DNA of 64,000 bases. It comes from Haemophilus influenzae (lineage in GTDB: Bacteria; Pseudomonadota; Gammaproteobacteria; Enterobacterales; Pasteurellaceae). This document shows, piece by piece, positions 11,280-19,026 of this stretch; within the stretch, counting starts at the first letter, position 1, and every line of letters starts with the position of its first letter. Made by a program: the position numbers and the translations under genes. The DNA lies in contig NZ_LS483411.1 of NCBI RefSeq assembly GCF_900475755.1, positions 1,178,001 to 1,242,000 of the forward strand. Direction: 5' to 3'. Under the pieces are notes generated by a model, which was not told where the DNA came from, did not search any database, and was given only the letters and a program-made list of their open reading frames with translations.

Positions 11280-12542
11280 TTAATTAAAGATAGTTCTTAG
11301 CACATAGAAAATAATGATGGCGAAAAATGCACCAGCTGGTAATGTGACGATCCAAGAGCTAATGATATTTCGGATAACCGTTAAATTCAGTGCTGCGATA
11401 CCACGAGCAAAACCGATACCTAAAATAGCTCCAACAAGTGTTTGTGTTGTTGAGATCGGCAAGCCTGTACCTGATGCCACTACAACAGTCATCGCAGTAG
11501 CAAATTGAGCGGCAAAGCCACGGCTTGGCGTTAAATCAGTAATCCCAGATCCAACAGTCGCCATTACTTTTTGCCCCATAGTGATTAATCCTACTGCAAT
11601 ACCTAATGCACCTAAGGGTAAAATCCACCATGCAAGAGTGCTATTAGAGGCAATTTTTCCGCCTTCATTTACAATAGAGACTACTGCAGAAAGAGGGCCA
11701 ATTGCATTGGCTACGTCATTAGAACCGTGCGCAAATGCCATCGCACAAGCGGTTAATAACATTAATATACTGAAGACTTTTTCTACTGCACCAAAGGTGC
11801 CTTTACTTGCAGATTGAGTAAATGTTTTACTTTTGAAATAGAAATGGAAGAACAACATTCCGATAAGACTGATGACAAGTGAAATAATTAAAGTTTCACT
11901 ATTTGAAAGATTTAAGCCTATGTGTTTTAAGCCTTTTTTCATCGTTACGATACAAAGTACAAACATGGTTATCCCCATATAATAAGGGCCATATTTTTGT
12001 GCATTTTTTAATGGCTGTTCAGTATCAAAAATAAGTTTTTGCGTACTTGCAAAGATTGCATAAGCCAAAATACCCGAGATGACAGGCGTGATAAACCAGC
12101 TACCAACGATGCTGCCAATATTTGACCAATCTACAGAACTAGGGCCAATCGTAATACAGGCAAATCCAATAATTGCACCAATAATAGTGTGTGTACCAGA
12201 AACTGGCCAACCCATTTTGGTTGCAATAAATAACCAAGCACCTGATGCAAATAAGGTTGAAAGCATACCTAAGGCTAAAATATCGGGTGTATCAACAAAT
12301 TGCATTGGGTCGATTACGCCACTTTTTATGGTTTGTGTTACTTCGCCACCAGCTAAATATGCACCTGCAGATTCAAAAATTAACGCAATAATAATTGCTT
12401 GTTTGGCTGTTACAGTACCAGATCCTACGGATGTACCCATTGAGTTTGAGACATCATTTGCTCCAATTCCGAACGCCATAAAAAAGCCAAAGGCTGCTGT
12501 GATCCACACCAACCAAGAACCATATTGACTAATAATTTCCAT
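11280..12542 (-). CDS. pit: Inorganic phosphate transporter, PiT family
   Basis: Inner-membrane phosphate (metal-phosphate/proton symport) permease. The protein has 420 residues and 10-11 hydrophobic helices. It carries the duplicated PiT signature: GANDVSNSMGTSVGSG near residue 27 and AHGSNDVANAIGPL near residue 270. It follows the DUF47 gene by 24 bp, the common bacterial pairing in which the DUF47/PhoU-like protein modulates Pit. I see no Pho box. The family assignment is firm; whether the natural substrate is free phosphate or a metal-phosphate complex is not visible. Confidence 0.93.
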   Translation of the reverse strand: MEIISQYGSWLVWITAAFGFFMAFGIGANDVSNSMGTSVGSGTVTAKQAIIIALIFESAGAYLAGGEVTQTIKSGVIDPMQFVDTPDILALGMLSTLFASGAWLFIATKMGWPVSGTHTIIGAIIGFACITIGPSSVDWSNIGSIVGSWFITPVISGILAYAIFASTQKLIFDTEQPLKNAQKYGPYYMGITMFVLCIVTMKKGLKHIGLNLSNSETLIISLVISLIGMLFFHFYFKSKTFTQSASKGTFGAVEKVFSILMLLTACAMAFAHGSNDVANAIGPLSAVVSIVNEGGKIASNSTLAWWILPLGALGIAVGLITMGQKVMATVGSGITDLTPSRGFAAQFATAMTVVVASGTGLPISTTQTLVGAILGIGFARGIAALNLTVIRNIISSWIVTLPAGAFFAIIIFYVLRTIFN

Positions 12543-12566
12543 AGTTAATTTCCTATGTTTTGTTGA

Positions 12567-13247
12567 TTATGAACGCGCCAGCATTAATTCAATGCGCGAA
12601 CCGACACGTTGTGCTTGGTCAGCCAAAACGCCAACCCATTCAATAATTTTATATAAGAACATTACATCAATTGGATTATAACGGCTTTCGATGGTGTAAA
12701 GCATTTTACGCAATTTGATCTGCATTTGGTCTGTATCATCTTCAATTGAATCAAGTTCTTGAATCATATCATTGACTAATTTGAGTTCACGACCTTTAAA
12801 ACCCGTTTCTAATAGCTTATCCATTTCTTCGATTACTCGGTGGGCTTGATGAATTGCATCTAAACTACGTTTTACGTAATGTAAGAATTCTTCCTGCATT
12901 TCTTCAGGAATACCAAATTGACGACCAATCATACGGCCTGCAATATCTTTGGCATAATTGGCAAGTTTATCTTGTTGCGTGACTAATTCTAAAAGATCAG
13001 TACGATCGATAGGTAAGAATAAACCACGTGGCAATTTCAACCGAATTTCGCGTTTTAAACTATCTGCCTCACGTTCGCATTGAGAAATTTCTAAGCGTTT
13101 TTCTTCCGCTTGTTCCCAATTCTTTGAGAAAGTCGTTTGAAAAAAAGGAATCAAAAGATCGCTACATTCGGTCACTTTTTCAGAGTGTTTTTGTAACGGC
13201 TTGAGAGGCGAATGGGCAAATAATCCGAGAATATTATTCATTGCCAT
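12567..13247 (-). CDS. DUF47 / PhoU-like protein, Pit partner
   Basis: The protein is cytoplasmic, 226 residues, all-helical and PhoU-like (TIGR00153 / DUF47 family), rich in E/D and K/R with the helical-bundle E-x-x-x-D metal-binding pattern (for example ELDSIEDDTDQM near residue 172). Members are encoded immediately upstream of pit, as here (24 bp gap), and are thought to regulate the transporter. The start is MAMNNILG, with an alternative ATG two codons later. There are no signal peptide or membrane segments. Confidence 0.85.
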   Translation of the reverse strand: MAMNNILGLFAHSPLKPLQKHSEKVTECSDLLIPFFQTTFSKNWEQAEEKRLEISQCEREADSLKREIRLKLPRGLFLPIDRTDLLELVTQQDKLANYAKDIAGRMIGRQFGIPEEMQEEFLHYVKRSLDAIHQAHRVIEEMDKLLETGFKGRELKLVNDMIQELDSIEDDTDQMQIKLRKMLYTIESRYNPIDVMFLYKIIEWVGVLADQAQRVGSRIELMLARS

Positions 13248-13364
13248 AAGTGATTTACTCCAAATTAAGGGGTTAAAAATTCGTGCGCATATTACCTGAT
13301 TTTTGTTGATAGTTAAAATTTTTCAAAAAAATTTGTAAGAAACAAGGTTTATCTTCGACTAACT

Positions 13365-13437
13365 AAGTAACTGGGTAATATTTCCTAGTGTGGTAAGATA
13401 AGTAACTCAATACACTTTTCGCTTTAAAAGCGAGAAA
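13365..13437 (+). promoter_or_regulatory. Leader of the DoxX-hvfABC operon
   Basis: The stretch before the operon contains an 8-bp direct repeat AAGTAACT at 13365-13372 and 13400-13407 (35 bp apart). A small hairpin (TTTCGCTTT / AAAGCG arms, about 13415-13437) lies just before the Shine-Dalgarno AAAGG. A TAAGAT at 13394-13399 could be a -10 element, but I find no convincing sigma-70 -35, so an alternative sigma factor or an activator binding the direct repeat is possible. This is inference. Confidence 0.35.
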
Positions 13438-13454
13438 ATTTGAAAGGTAAAAAA

Positions 13455-13910
13455 ATGAAGGATTGTAAGATGCAAGGTATCGGCAGTGGCGTAAGTTTAT
13501 TGATTTTACGCTTTTTTCTCGCGTGGGAGTTTTTTGAATCAGGATTAGAAAAATGGAATGGACAAAATTGGTTCGCTGAAATACAAGATCGTTTTCCTTT
13601 TCCATTTAATCTTATTCCTGCCGATATTAATTGGCACGTTGCAATGGGATCAGAATTAATTTTCCCATTCTTGCTGATATTTGGGGTGCTAACACGTTTT
13701 AGTGCATTAAGTTTAACGATTTTAATCTCTGTCGCGTGGTATAGCATTCACGCCGATTCAGGTTATAACGTATGTGATAATGGTTATAAATTACCATTAA
13801 TTTATGTGGTGACTTTATTAATCTTAATTACACAGGGAGCGGGGAAACTCTCTTTAGACACGCTTATTAAGAAGGTTTATCCAACTAAAAGCTGGTTGAA
13901 ATTTCTCTAA
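13455..13910 (+). CDS. DoxX-family membrane protein of the hvf operon
   Basis: A small DoxX-family inner-membrane protein of 151 residues with four hydrophobic helices (about 12-30, 58-80, 84-102, 116-135). I chose the ATG at 13455, which has AAAGG seven bases upstream. A TTG 15 bases earlier would put that Shine-Dalgarno inside the gene. It is the first gene of an operon with a Cys-rich precursor, an MNIO enzyme and its partner. DoxX proteins recur in bufferin-type clusters, where a role in quinone or redox coupling has been suggested but is not proven. Confidence 0.87.
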   Translation: MKDCKMQGIGSGVSLLILRFFLAWEFFESGLEKWNGQNWFAEIQDRFPFPFNLIPADINWHVAMGSELIFPFLLIFGVLTRFSALSLTILISVAWYSIHADSGYNVCDNGYKLPLIYVVTLLILITQGAGKLSLDTLIKKVYPTKSWLKFL

Positions 13911-13948
13911 TTATTTATTCAAAACTCAAACTTTAGGAGATTATTCAA

Positions 13949-14236
13949 ATGAAAAAATTAGCAACCTTAACAGCATTAGCAGGTGCATTAACGATGGCAG
14001 TAGCGACAGCAGCACAGGCTGAATCAAAGTCAAGCAATACTGATAATACAGCAACACCTTGTGTGGGCGATAAATGTGTCAAAACGAAAGCTGCAGAAGG
14101 TAAATGTGGTGAAGGCAAATGCGGTGCAGACAAAGCTAAATCTGCTGAAGGTAAATGTGGCGAGGGTAAATGTGGTGCGAGCAAACCGAAAGCTGCTGAA
14201 GGCAAATGTGGCGAAGGTAAATGCGGTTCTAAATAA
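13949..14236 (+). CDS. hvfA: HvfA: Cys-rich RiPP precursor with six EGKCG motifs
   Basis: A secreted precursor of 95 residues. A signal peptide occupies residues 1-24 (cleavage after AQA). A short segment with PCVGDKC follows, then three near-identical blocks, each with a double EGKCGEGKCG, giving six EGKCG motifs in all. From recalled published work on nontypeable H. influenzae, HvfB/HvfC convert the motif cysteines to oxazolone/thioamide pairs that bind copper; related bufferins sequester copper in the periplasm. The start has a strong Shine-Dalgarno (AGGAG). The low-complexity repeat makes copy-number variation between strains likely. Confidence 0.92.
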   Translation: MKKLATLTALAGALTMAVATAAQAESKSSNTDNTATPCVGDKCVKTKAAEGKCGEGKCGADKAKSAEGKCGEGKCGASKPKAAEGKCGEGKCGSK

Positions 14237-14249
14237 GAATAATAATTAT

Positions 14250-14280
14250 GCTGGCGTAACAATTTATGCCAGCTTTTATT
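14250..14280 (+). terminator. Intercistronic hairpin between hvfA and hvfB
   Basis: A 10-bp stem (14250-14259 with 14264-14273, one G-U pair), a 4-nt loop and TTTTATT. It sits 13 bp after the hvfA stop and ends just before the hvfB Shine-Dalgarno. A leaky terminator here would make more precursor mRNA than enzyme mRNA. Confidence 0.7.
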
Positions 14281-14295
14281 AAAAAGGAGTTAATT

Positions 14296-15219
14296 ATGAA
14301 ATTACAAGGCGCTGGACTAGGTTATCGTCGGAATTTAGCTGAGGATTTTTTACAACTTCCCTCAAATAACGCTATTCAATTTATTGAAGTCGCACCAGAA
14401 AATTGGAGTAAAATGGGTGGAATGGCACGTTATCAATTTGATCAAGCAGCAGAAAGATTTCCATTAGCAGTACACGGTCTTTCACTTTCTTTAGGTGGGC
14501 AAGCACCACTTGATCGCGAATTACTCCGTAATACGAAAGCATTAATTAATCAATATAATTCGTCTTTCTTTTCTGAACATTTAAGTTATTGTGAATGTGA
14601 AGGGCATTTATATGATTTATTACCTATGCCATTTACAGAAGAAGCAGTAAAACACGTTGCACAACGAATACGTGATGTGCAAGATTTCTTAGGATTACAA
14701 ATTTCATTAGAAAATACTTCTTATTATTTGCATTCTCCTACTAGCACAATGAATGAAGTGGAATTTTTAAATGCTATCGCACAAGAGGCTGATTGTGGCA
14801 TTCATTTAGATGTGAATAATATTTATGTTAATGGTGTTAATCACGGATTACTTGATCCTTATATCTTTTTAGATCAAGTTGATGTTAAACGTGTTAATTA
14901 CATTCATATTGCAGGGCACGATGAAGAACATTCTGCTGCACAAGTTGTAGAGAATTCAGCAAATGAATCATTTAATAAAGTAAAAGGAGCATATCGCCAT
15001 TTACCTGAATTATTAATTGATACACACGGTGAAGCTGTAAAAGGCACTGTATGGGATTTACTCGAATATGCCTATCAACGATTACCTACGATTCCCCCAA
15101 CATTATTGGAACGTGATTTCAACTTCCCACCATTTGCAGAACTTTACGCCGAAGTTGAGCATATTGCACAATTACAGCAAAAATACGCTCACACAGAGGT
15201 AATGTCTTATGCAGCCTAA
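14296..15219 (+). CDS. hvfB: HvfB: MNIO (DUF692) multinuclear iron oxidase
   Basis: A DUF692/MbnB-family TIM-barrel enzyme of 307 residues that uses a non-heme multi-iron site to oxidise cysteines of a peptide substrate. Putative metal ligands are visible in conserved order: VHGLSLS near residue 63, SEHLSY near 94, ENTSYY near 137, [10 protein letters not shown] near 171, IAGHDE near 211 and DTHGEAV near 242, with ERDFN near 278. The ATG at 14296 follows a strong AAAGGAG, so an in-frame ATG ten codons upstream is less likely. The gene overlaps hvfC by 11 bp, consistent with the two proteins acting as a complex. Confidence 0.93.
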   Translation: MKLQGAGLGYRRNLAEDFLQLPSNNAIQFIEVAPENWSKMGGMARYQFDQAAERFPLAVHGLSLSLGGQAPLDRELLRNTKALINQYNSSFFSEHLSYCECEGHLYDLLPMPFTEEAVKHVAQRIRDVQDFLGLQISLENTSYYLHSPTSTMNEVEFLNAIAQEADCGIHLDVNNIYVNGVNHGLLDPYIFLDQVDVKRVNYIHIAGHDEEHSAAQVVENSANESFNKVKGAYRHLPELLIDTHGEAVKGTVWDLLEYAYQRLPTIPPTLLERDFNFPPFAELYAEVEHIAQLQQKYAHTEVMSYAA

Positions 15220-15925
15220 GTCATCATTGAAAGAAACTCAGCAAGCATTGGCAAATGCTATTCGGTTAGGTAATGCAGATCCTTTAAATGGTTATGCTGC
15301 AAGCCGTTTAGCGGTATATACACGTTTAGTTCGTAATAATGCTTTTGGTTTTATTGATCGTTGTTTTGTTGAAGCACCATTGCATATTGAGCCAGAGTAT
15401 TGGAAAAATGCTAAAGAAAATTTTGTGCAAAATGGTAATCCGCATTCTCCTTATTTCCAAGATATTGCAGGAGAATTTCTCTTGTTTTGTCAAGAAAAAG
15501 AGATATTTGATGCAAATATATTGGCATTGATGGATTTTGAAAATACACAATTACTTGCAGAAGTTTCTTTAGCCAAAGTGCCTGAAAAATTTGAGTGGGA
15601 TAGACATAGCGTAATGCAATTATCTGGTGCAGCTTATTTAAAAAGTTATGAAGTTGATTTTTTATCAAGTGACTTTAAACAATTTGATGATACGCCAATT
15701 CAAGTTATTATATGGCGTGATAGTGATTTTAGGATTCAGCAACAAATCCTTTCAGAGTTAGATTACTGGTTGTTAAGTTATCTACAAGAACAACCAAATT
15801 CATTAGAAAATGTTTTGTCTGCACTTAATACAATGGTTGAAGACAGTACTTCAATAATCCCATTATTAGAGCAAGTATGGATGAAATGGGTTACATCTGA
15901 AGTAATTTACCCCGAACAAAGATAA
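15209..15925 (+). CDS. hvfC: HvfC: DUF2063 partner protein of the MNIO enzyme
   Basis: The protein is 238 residues, DUF2063 family, the equivalent of MbnC/BufC. In this family an N-terminal helical domain (here about residues 1-90, with the typical [19 protein letters not shown] segment near 29-47) and a C-terminal domain deliver the precursor leader to the MNIO partner. It starts inside the end of hvfB, implying translational coupling. There is no signal peptide, so modification would occur in the cytoplasm before export of HvfA. A strong terminator follows. Confidence 0.9.
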   Translation: MQPKSSLKETQQALANAIRLGNADPLNGYAASRLAVYTRLVRNNAFGFIDRCFVEAPLHIEPEYWKNAKENFVQNGNPHSPYFQDIAGEFLLFCQEKEIFDANILALMDFENTQLLAEVSLAKVPEKFEWDRHSVMQLSGAAYLKSYEVDFLSSDFKQFDDTPIQVIIWRDSDFRIQQQILSELDYWLLSYLQEQPNSLENVLSALNTMVEDSTSIIPLLEQVWMKWVTSEVIYPEQR

Positions 15926-15944
15926 AATTTTTGAAAATGCTGAG

Positions 15945-15980
15945 TAAGATGAAAATATTCATATTTTCATCTTATTTTTT
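15945..15980 (+). terminator. Intrinsic terminator of the hvf operon
   Basis: A near-perfect 14-bp stem (TAAGATGAAAATAT and its complement, separated by 2 nt) is followed by a run of six T. It lies 20 bp after the hvfC stop. Confidence 0.88.
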
Positions 15981-16188
15981 ATTGACATTTCGCAATTATT
16001 GCTAATTTAGATTAGCAAATATTCACATTTTAGTTTGGCTTTGTTATTTAAAATTATCAATTTTATCCGATGAAATTTGTTGTATGTTTTTCGGATTATT
16101 TTGTATTTTTAGTCGCAATATTTTAATCACAATAAATAAAAATTCATTTATAGCTGTTTAATATGTAAAGTAAAACACCACAAAAATC
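15981..16188. other. Intergenic stretch with a TTGCTAAT dyad
   Basis: A non-coding, very AT-rich stretch between hvfC and the CYTH gene. It contains TTGACA (15982-15987) followed by the inverted repeat TTGCTAAT-TTAG-ATTAGCAA (15999-16018). No clear -10 lies at 16-18 bp, so it could be an activator-dependent promoter with an operator, or chance. I see nothing else in it apart from the promoter at 16189. Confidence 0.3.
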
Positions 16189-16216
16189 TTGATTTATTTC
16201 TATTGTATTGTATATT
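16189..16216 (+). promoter_or_regulatory. Likely promoter of the CYTH gene
   Basis: TTGATT (16189-16194), a 16-bp spacer and TATATT (16211-16216), 28 bp before the ATG. Confidence 0.55.
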
Positions 16217-16244
16217 CAAACAGTTAATTTGAGTAAGGAATATT

Positions 16245-17291
16245 ATGCTACAAGAAATTGAATTAAAATTGGCGATTTCGCCACAAATAGGTATTGAATT
16301 GCCACAATATCTCGCAAAATTTACGATTTTAGAACATCAAAATTTATTTTTGGGCAACACCTATTATGATTATCCCGATTATTTTCTTGCTAAACAAAAA
16401 ATGGGATTACGTATTCGTCAAGAAGATCAGGAACTTACATTAACGCTTAAAACTAACGGTAAAGTTGTTGGTGGATTGCATAGTCGCTCAGAATATAATT
16501 TATCATTAACCGAAAAAGAAACGCCAACTAATGCTCAATTAAGAGAGCTTTATCCTTTTGAACAATTACCTCGTTCTACACTACAACCTATTTTCTTCAC
16601 AGATTTTAACCGCACTTTTTGGTTAGTTGAATTTCAACAATCCAAAATTGAAGTGGCGTTCGATCAAGGCAAAATTATTGCAGGCGAATCTGAGCAACCT
16701 ATTTGTGAAATTGAGTTTGAATTGAAATCTGGTAATGTGCAGGATCTTTTTGATTTTGTAGAAACCTTGCCTTTCGAAAGAGATATTTATTTTAGTAGTG
16801 CAAGTAAAGCAAAGCGTGGTTATTTGTTAGGTTCAAAACAATTTTTGACGGATTGGTTAAATAAATGGCGTGATTTCTTAAAAGAAGAACGAGAAGAAAG
16901 TGCGGTAGATTTTTGTGTAAAATTTAATTCCGTATTGAAAATGGAACAGAAACTTTTGGAAGAAACCTTATCCTTTTCTCCCGCACTTTTTAGTCAAGAT
17001 TTTATGAAAACAGTGGAGCGAGTTGGGGCATTTTTTAATCTTTATCATTATTATGATGAAAATGGAAAAATCCTAGAAACAGTGGCAATAGAGAAACAAA
17101 AAGAAACGCTATTACCAGATCTGTTAGAAAGCAATCAGAAAATCTTTGCTGAAATTCGTGACTTGATTCGTTTTCATAGTGAAACGAAAGACAATGAAAA
17201 AACTATTGAAAAATTGACCGCACTTTTGAAAAGTAGAGTTTATTTTGAGCGAATGATCAAATTAATGGAATTATCTTATGACCTAGGGTAG
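16245..17291 (+). CDS. ygiF: CYTH-domain inorganic triphosphatase (YgiF-like), short C-terminus
   Basis: A cytoplasmic CYTH enzyme that hydrolyses tripolyphosphate in a metal-dependent tunnel. The protein has 348 residues. The signature ExExK is EIELK at residues 4-8, and further charged strands are present (RIRQEDQELTLTLKT near 64, EIEFELK near 156). The C-terminal part after about residue 200 corresponds to a shortened, degraded CHAD-like region; E. coli YgiF is about 433 residues. The last codons and the stop (CCTAGGGTAG) coincide with the first unit of the tandem structured repeat before radA, so the C-terminus may have been remade by that repeat. Confidence 0.82.
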   Translation: MLQEIELKLAISPQIGIELPQYLAKFTILEHQNLFLGNTYYDYPDYFLAKQKMGLRIRQEDQELTLTLKTNGKVVGGLHSRSEYNLSLTEKETPTNAQLRELYPFEQLPRSTLQPIFFTDFNRTFWLVEFQQSKIEVAFDQGKIIAGESEQPICEIEFELKSGNVQDLFDFVETLPFERDIYFSSASKAKRGYLLGSKQFLTDWLNKWRDFLKEEREESAVDFCVKFNSVLKMEQKLLEETLSFSPALFSQDFMKTVERVGAFFNLYHYYDENGKILETVAIEKQKETLLPDLLESNQKIFAEIRDLIRFHSETKDNEKTIEKLTALLKSRVYFERMIKLMELSYDLG

Positions 17292-17505
17292 GTATACCTA
17301 GGCTAATCTCAGTGCTACTCCGTTGGAGTAGTTAGATGTTCCCCAAAGGGGGCTAGTATAACCATAATTAACTGAGGGGATTTAATGTAACCTAGGGTAG
17401 GTATACCCTAGGCTAGTCTCAGTGCTACCCCGTTGGGGTAGTTTGATGTTTCCCAAAAGGGAACCACTATAAACATAAATTAACTGTGGGTATACTTACC
17501 CACGG
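17282..17505 (+). repeat. Tandem structured repeat (two ~109-bp units) before radA
   Basis: Unit 1 starts at 17282 and unit 2 at 17391, and they align along about 105 bp. Each has three hairpins. Hairpin A is CCTAGG...CCTAGG in unit 1 and the 8-bp CCTAGGGT / ACCCTAGG in unit 2. Hairpin B is CTACTCC-GTT-GGAGTAG (17315-17331) in unit 1 and CTACCCC-GTT-GGGGTAG (17425-17441) in unit 2. Hairpin C is CCCC-AAA-GGGG (17341-17351) in unit 1 and TTCCC-AAAA-GGGAA (17450-17463) in unit 2. A fourth hairpin, GTGGGTA-TACT-TACCCAC, follows at 17486-17503. Hairpin B differs by a compensatory T:A to C:G change. There is no open reading frame and no T-tract terminator. The function is unknown. Confidence 0.8.
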
Positions 17506-17522
17506 CAAATACGGAGAATGAA

Positions 17523-18899
17523 ATGGCTAAAGCCCCGAAAACAGCTTATGTATGTAACGATTGTGGTGCAGAGTTTTCTCGTTGGCAAGGGCAATGTTCG
17601 GCTTGTAAAGCGTGGAATACCATTACGGAAGTGCGGTTAATTTCCACGGCAAAATCAAAAAATGATCGTTTTAGTGGCTATGCGGGGGAAACTCAGGCAA
17701 AAATTCAAACCCTTTCTGAAATTAGTTTGCAAGAAACACCACGTTTTTCCAGTGGCTTTAATGAACTAGATCGGGTATTGGGCGGCGGGATCGTACCGGG
17801 CAGTGCGATTTTAATTGGTGGGCATCCTGGTGCAGGGAAAAGTACCTTGTTATTACAAGTTATGTGTGGTTTGGCGAAAAATATGACCGCACTTTATGTG
17901 ACGGGAGAGGAATCGTTACAACAGGTTGCGATGCGTGCTAGTCGATTGGGATTGCCAAACGATCAATTAAAAATGTTGTCAGAAACCTCTGTGGAACAGA
18001 TTTGTAATTTGGCGGATCAATTAAAACCGCAAATTATCGTGGTGGATTCCATCCAAGTAATGCATTTGGCAGATATTCAATCATCGCCAGGCAGTGTAGC
18101 TCAAGTGCGTGAATGTGCTTCTTTCCTCACTCGTTATGCGAAAACCCGCCAAGTTGCCATTATTATGGTGGGGCATGTAACGAAAGACGGAACCCTTGCA
18201 GGGCCGAAAGTGTTAGAGCATGCGATTGACTGTTCATTACTATTAGAAGGCGAAGCCGATTCTCGCTATCGTACTTTACGCAGTCATAAAAACCGTTTTG
18301 GTGCGGTGAATGAATTAGGTGTATTTGGTATGACTGAACAAGGTTTGCGAGAAGTGAAAAATCCATCGGCGATCTTTTTAAGTCGTGGGGATGAGATTAC
18401 ATCGGGCAGTTCCGTGATGGTGCTTTGGGAAGGCACCCGCCCTCTTTTAGTTGAAATTCAAGCTTTAGTAGATCATTCAATGTTGGCGAATCCTCGCCGT
18501 GTTGCGGTGGGATTAGAGCAAAATCGTTTGTCGTTGTTATTGGCGGTTTTACATAGACACGGAGGTTTGCAAATGGCGGATCAAGATGTCTTTGTAAATG
18601 TCGTTGGTGGTGTAAAAGTTAGTGAAACAAGTGCGGATTTAGCCTTATTGCTTGCGTTAATTTCTAGTTTCCGTAATCGCCCTTTGCCGCAAGATTTAGT
18701 GATTTTTGGCGAAGTTGGATTAGCGGGAGAAATTCGTCCTGTGCCAAGTGGACAGGAACGTATTAGCGAGGCTGCAAAACACGGTTTTAAACGTGCTATT
18801 GTTCCTTTTGGTAATAAGCCGAAAAGTGCGGTCGAAAATATGCAGGTTTTTACTGTAAAAAAACTCACGGATGCGCTCGCTGTGTTAGATAATTTATAA
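17523..18899 (+). CDS. radA: DNA repair protein RadA
   Basis: A RecA-like branch-migration helicase that processes recombination intermediates, also needed for efficient transformation in naturally competent bacteria. The protein has 458 residues. A C4 zinc finger lies at the N-terminus (CNDCG near 11 and CSACK near 26). Walker A is GGHPGAGKST near 99, and the RadA-specific KNRFG motif lies near 258. The C-terminal third is the Lon-protease-like domain lacking the catalytic serine. The start has GGAGAATGAA just upstream. The leader is the tandem structured repeat. Confidence 0.97.
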   Translation: MAKAPKTAYVCNDCGAEFSRWQGQCSACKAWNTITEVRLISTAKSKNDRFSGYAGETQAKIQTLSEISLQETPRFSSGFNELDRVLGGGIVPGSAILIGGHPGAGKSTLLLQVMCGLAKNMTALYVTGEESLQQVAMRASRLGLPNDQLKMLSETSVEQICNLADQLKPQIIVVDSIQVMHLADIQSSPGSVAQVRECASFLTRYAKTRQVAIIMVGHVTKDGTLAGPKVLEHAIDCSLLLEGEADSRYRTLRSHKNRFGAVNELGVFGMTEQGLREVKNPSAIFLSRGDEITSGSSVMVLWEGTRPLLVEIQALVDHSMLANPRRVAVGLEQNRLSLLLAVLHRHGGLQMADQDVFVNVVGGVKVSETSADLALLLALISSFRNRPLPQDLVIFGEVGLAGEIRPVPSGQERISEAAKHGFKRAIVPFGNKPKSAVENMQVFTVKKLTDALAVLDNL

Positions 18900-18915
18900 A
18901 AAAATCATTGCCTAC

Positions 18916-18980
18916 TGAAAATGAAAATGAAAATGAAAATGAAAATGAAAATGAAAATGAAAATGAAAATGAAAGTGAAA
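18916..18980 (+). repeat. Hexanucleotide simple-sequence repeat (TGAAAA)9 before lrp
   Basis: There are nine perfect TGAAAA units (18916-18969) followed by two degenerate ones (TGAAAG, TGAAAT). The tract fills the gap between the radA stop and the lrp gene. A candidate -10 TAGAAT lies at 18986-18991; 16 bp upstream of it the last perfect unit would be the -35 element. The number of units would therefore change the DNA upstream of the lrp promoter but not a reading frame. Confidence 0.95.
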
Positions 18981-19026
18981 TTCTGTAGAATAGTTGTTCC
19001 TTTTTATGTGTAAAGAAATAAAGAAA

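Noticed and set aside
13440..13454. TTG start for the DoxX gene
   Set aside because: It would place the Shine-Dalgarno AAAGG inside the coding sequence; the ATG at 13455 has ideal spacing.
17282..17505. Possible CRISPR array
   Set aside because: Only two long units, no short spacers of regular size, no cas genes nearby; the units pair internally as hairpins.
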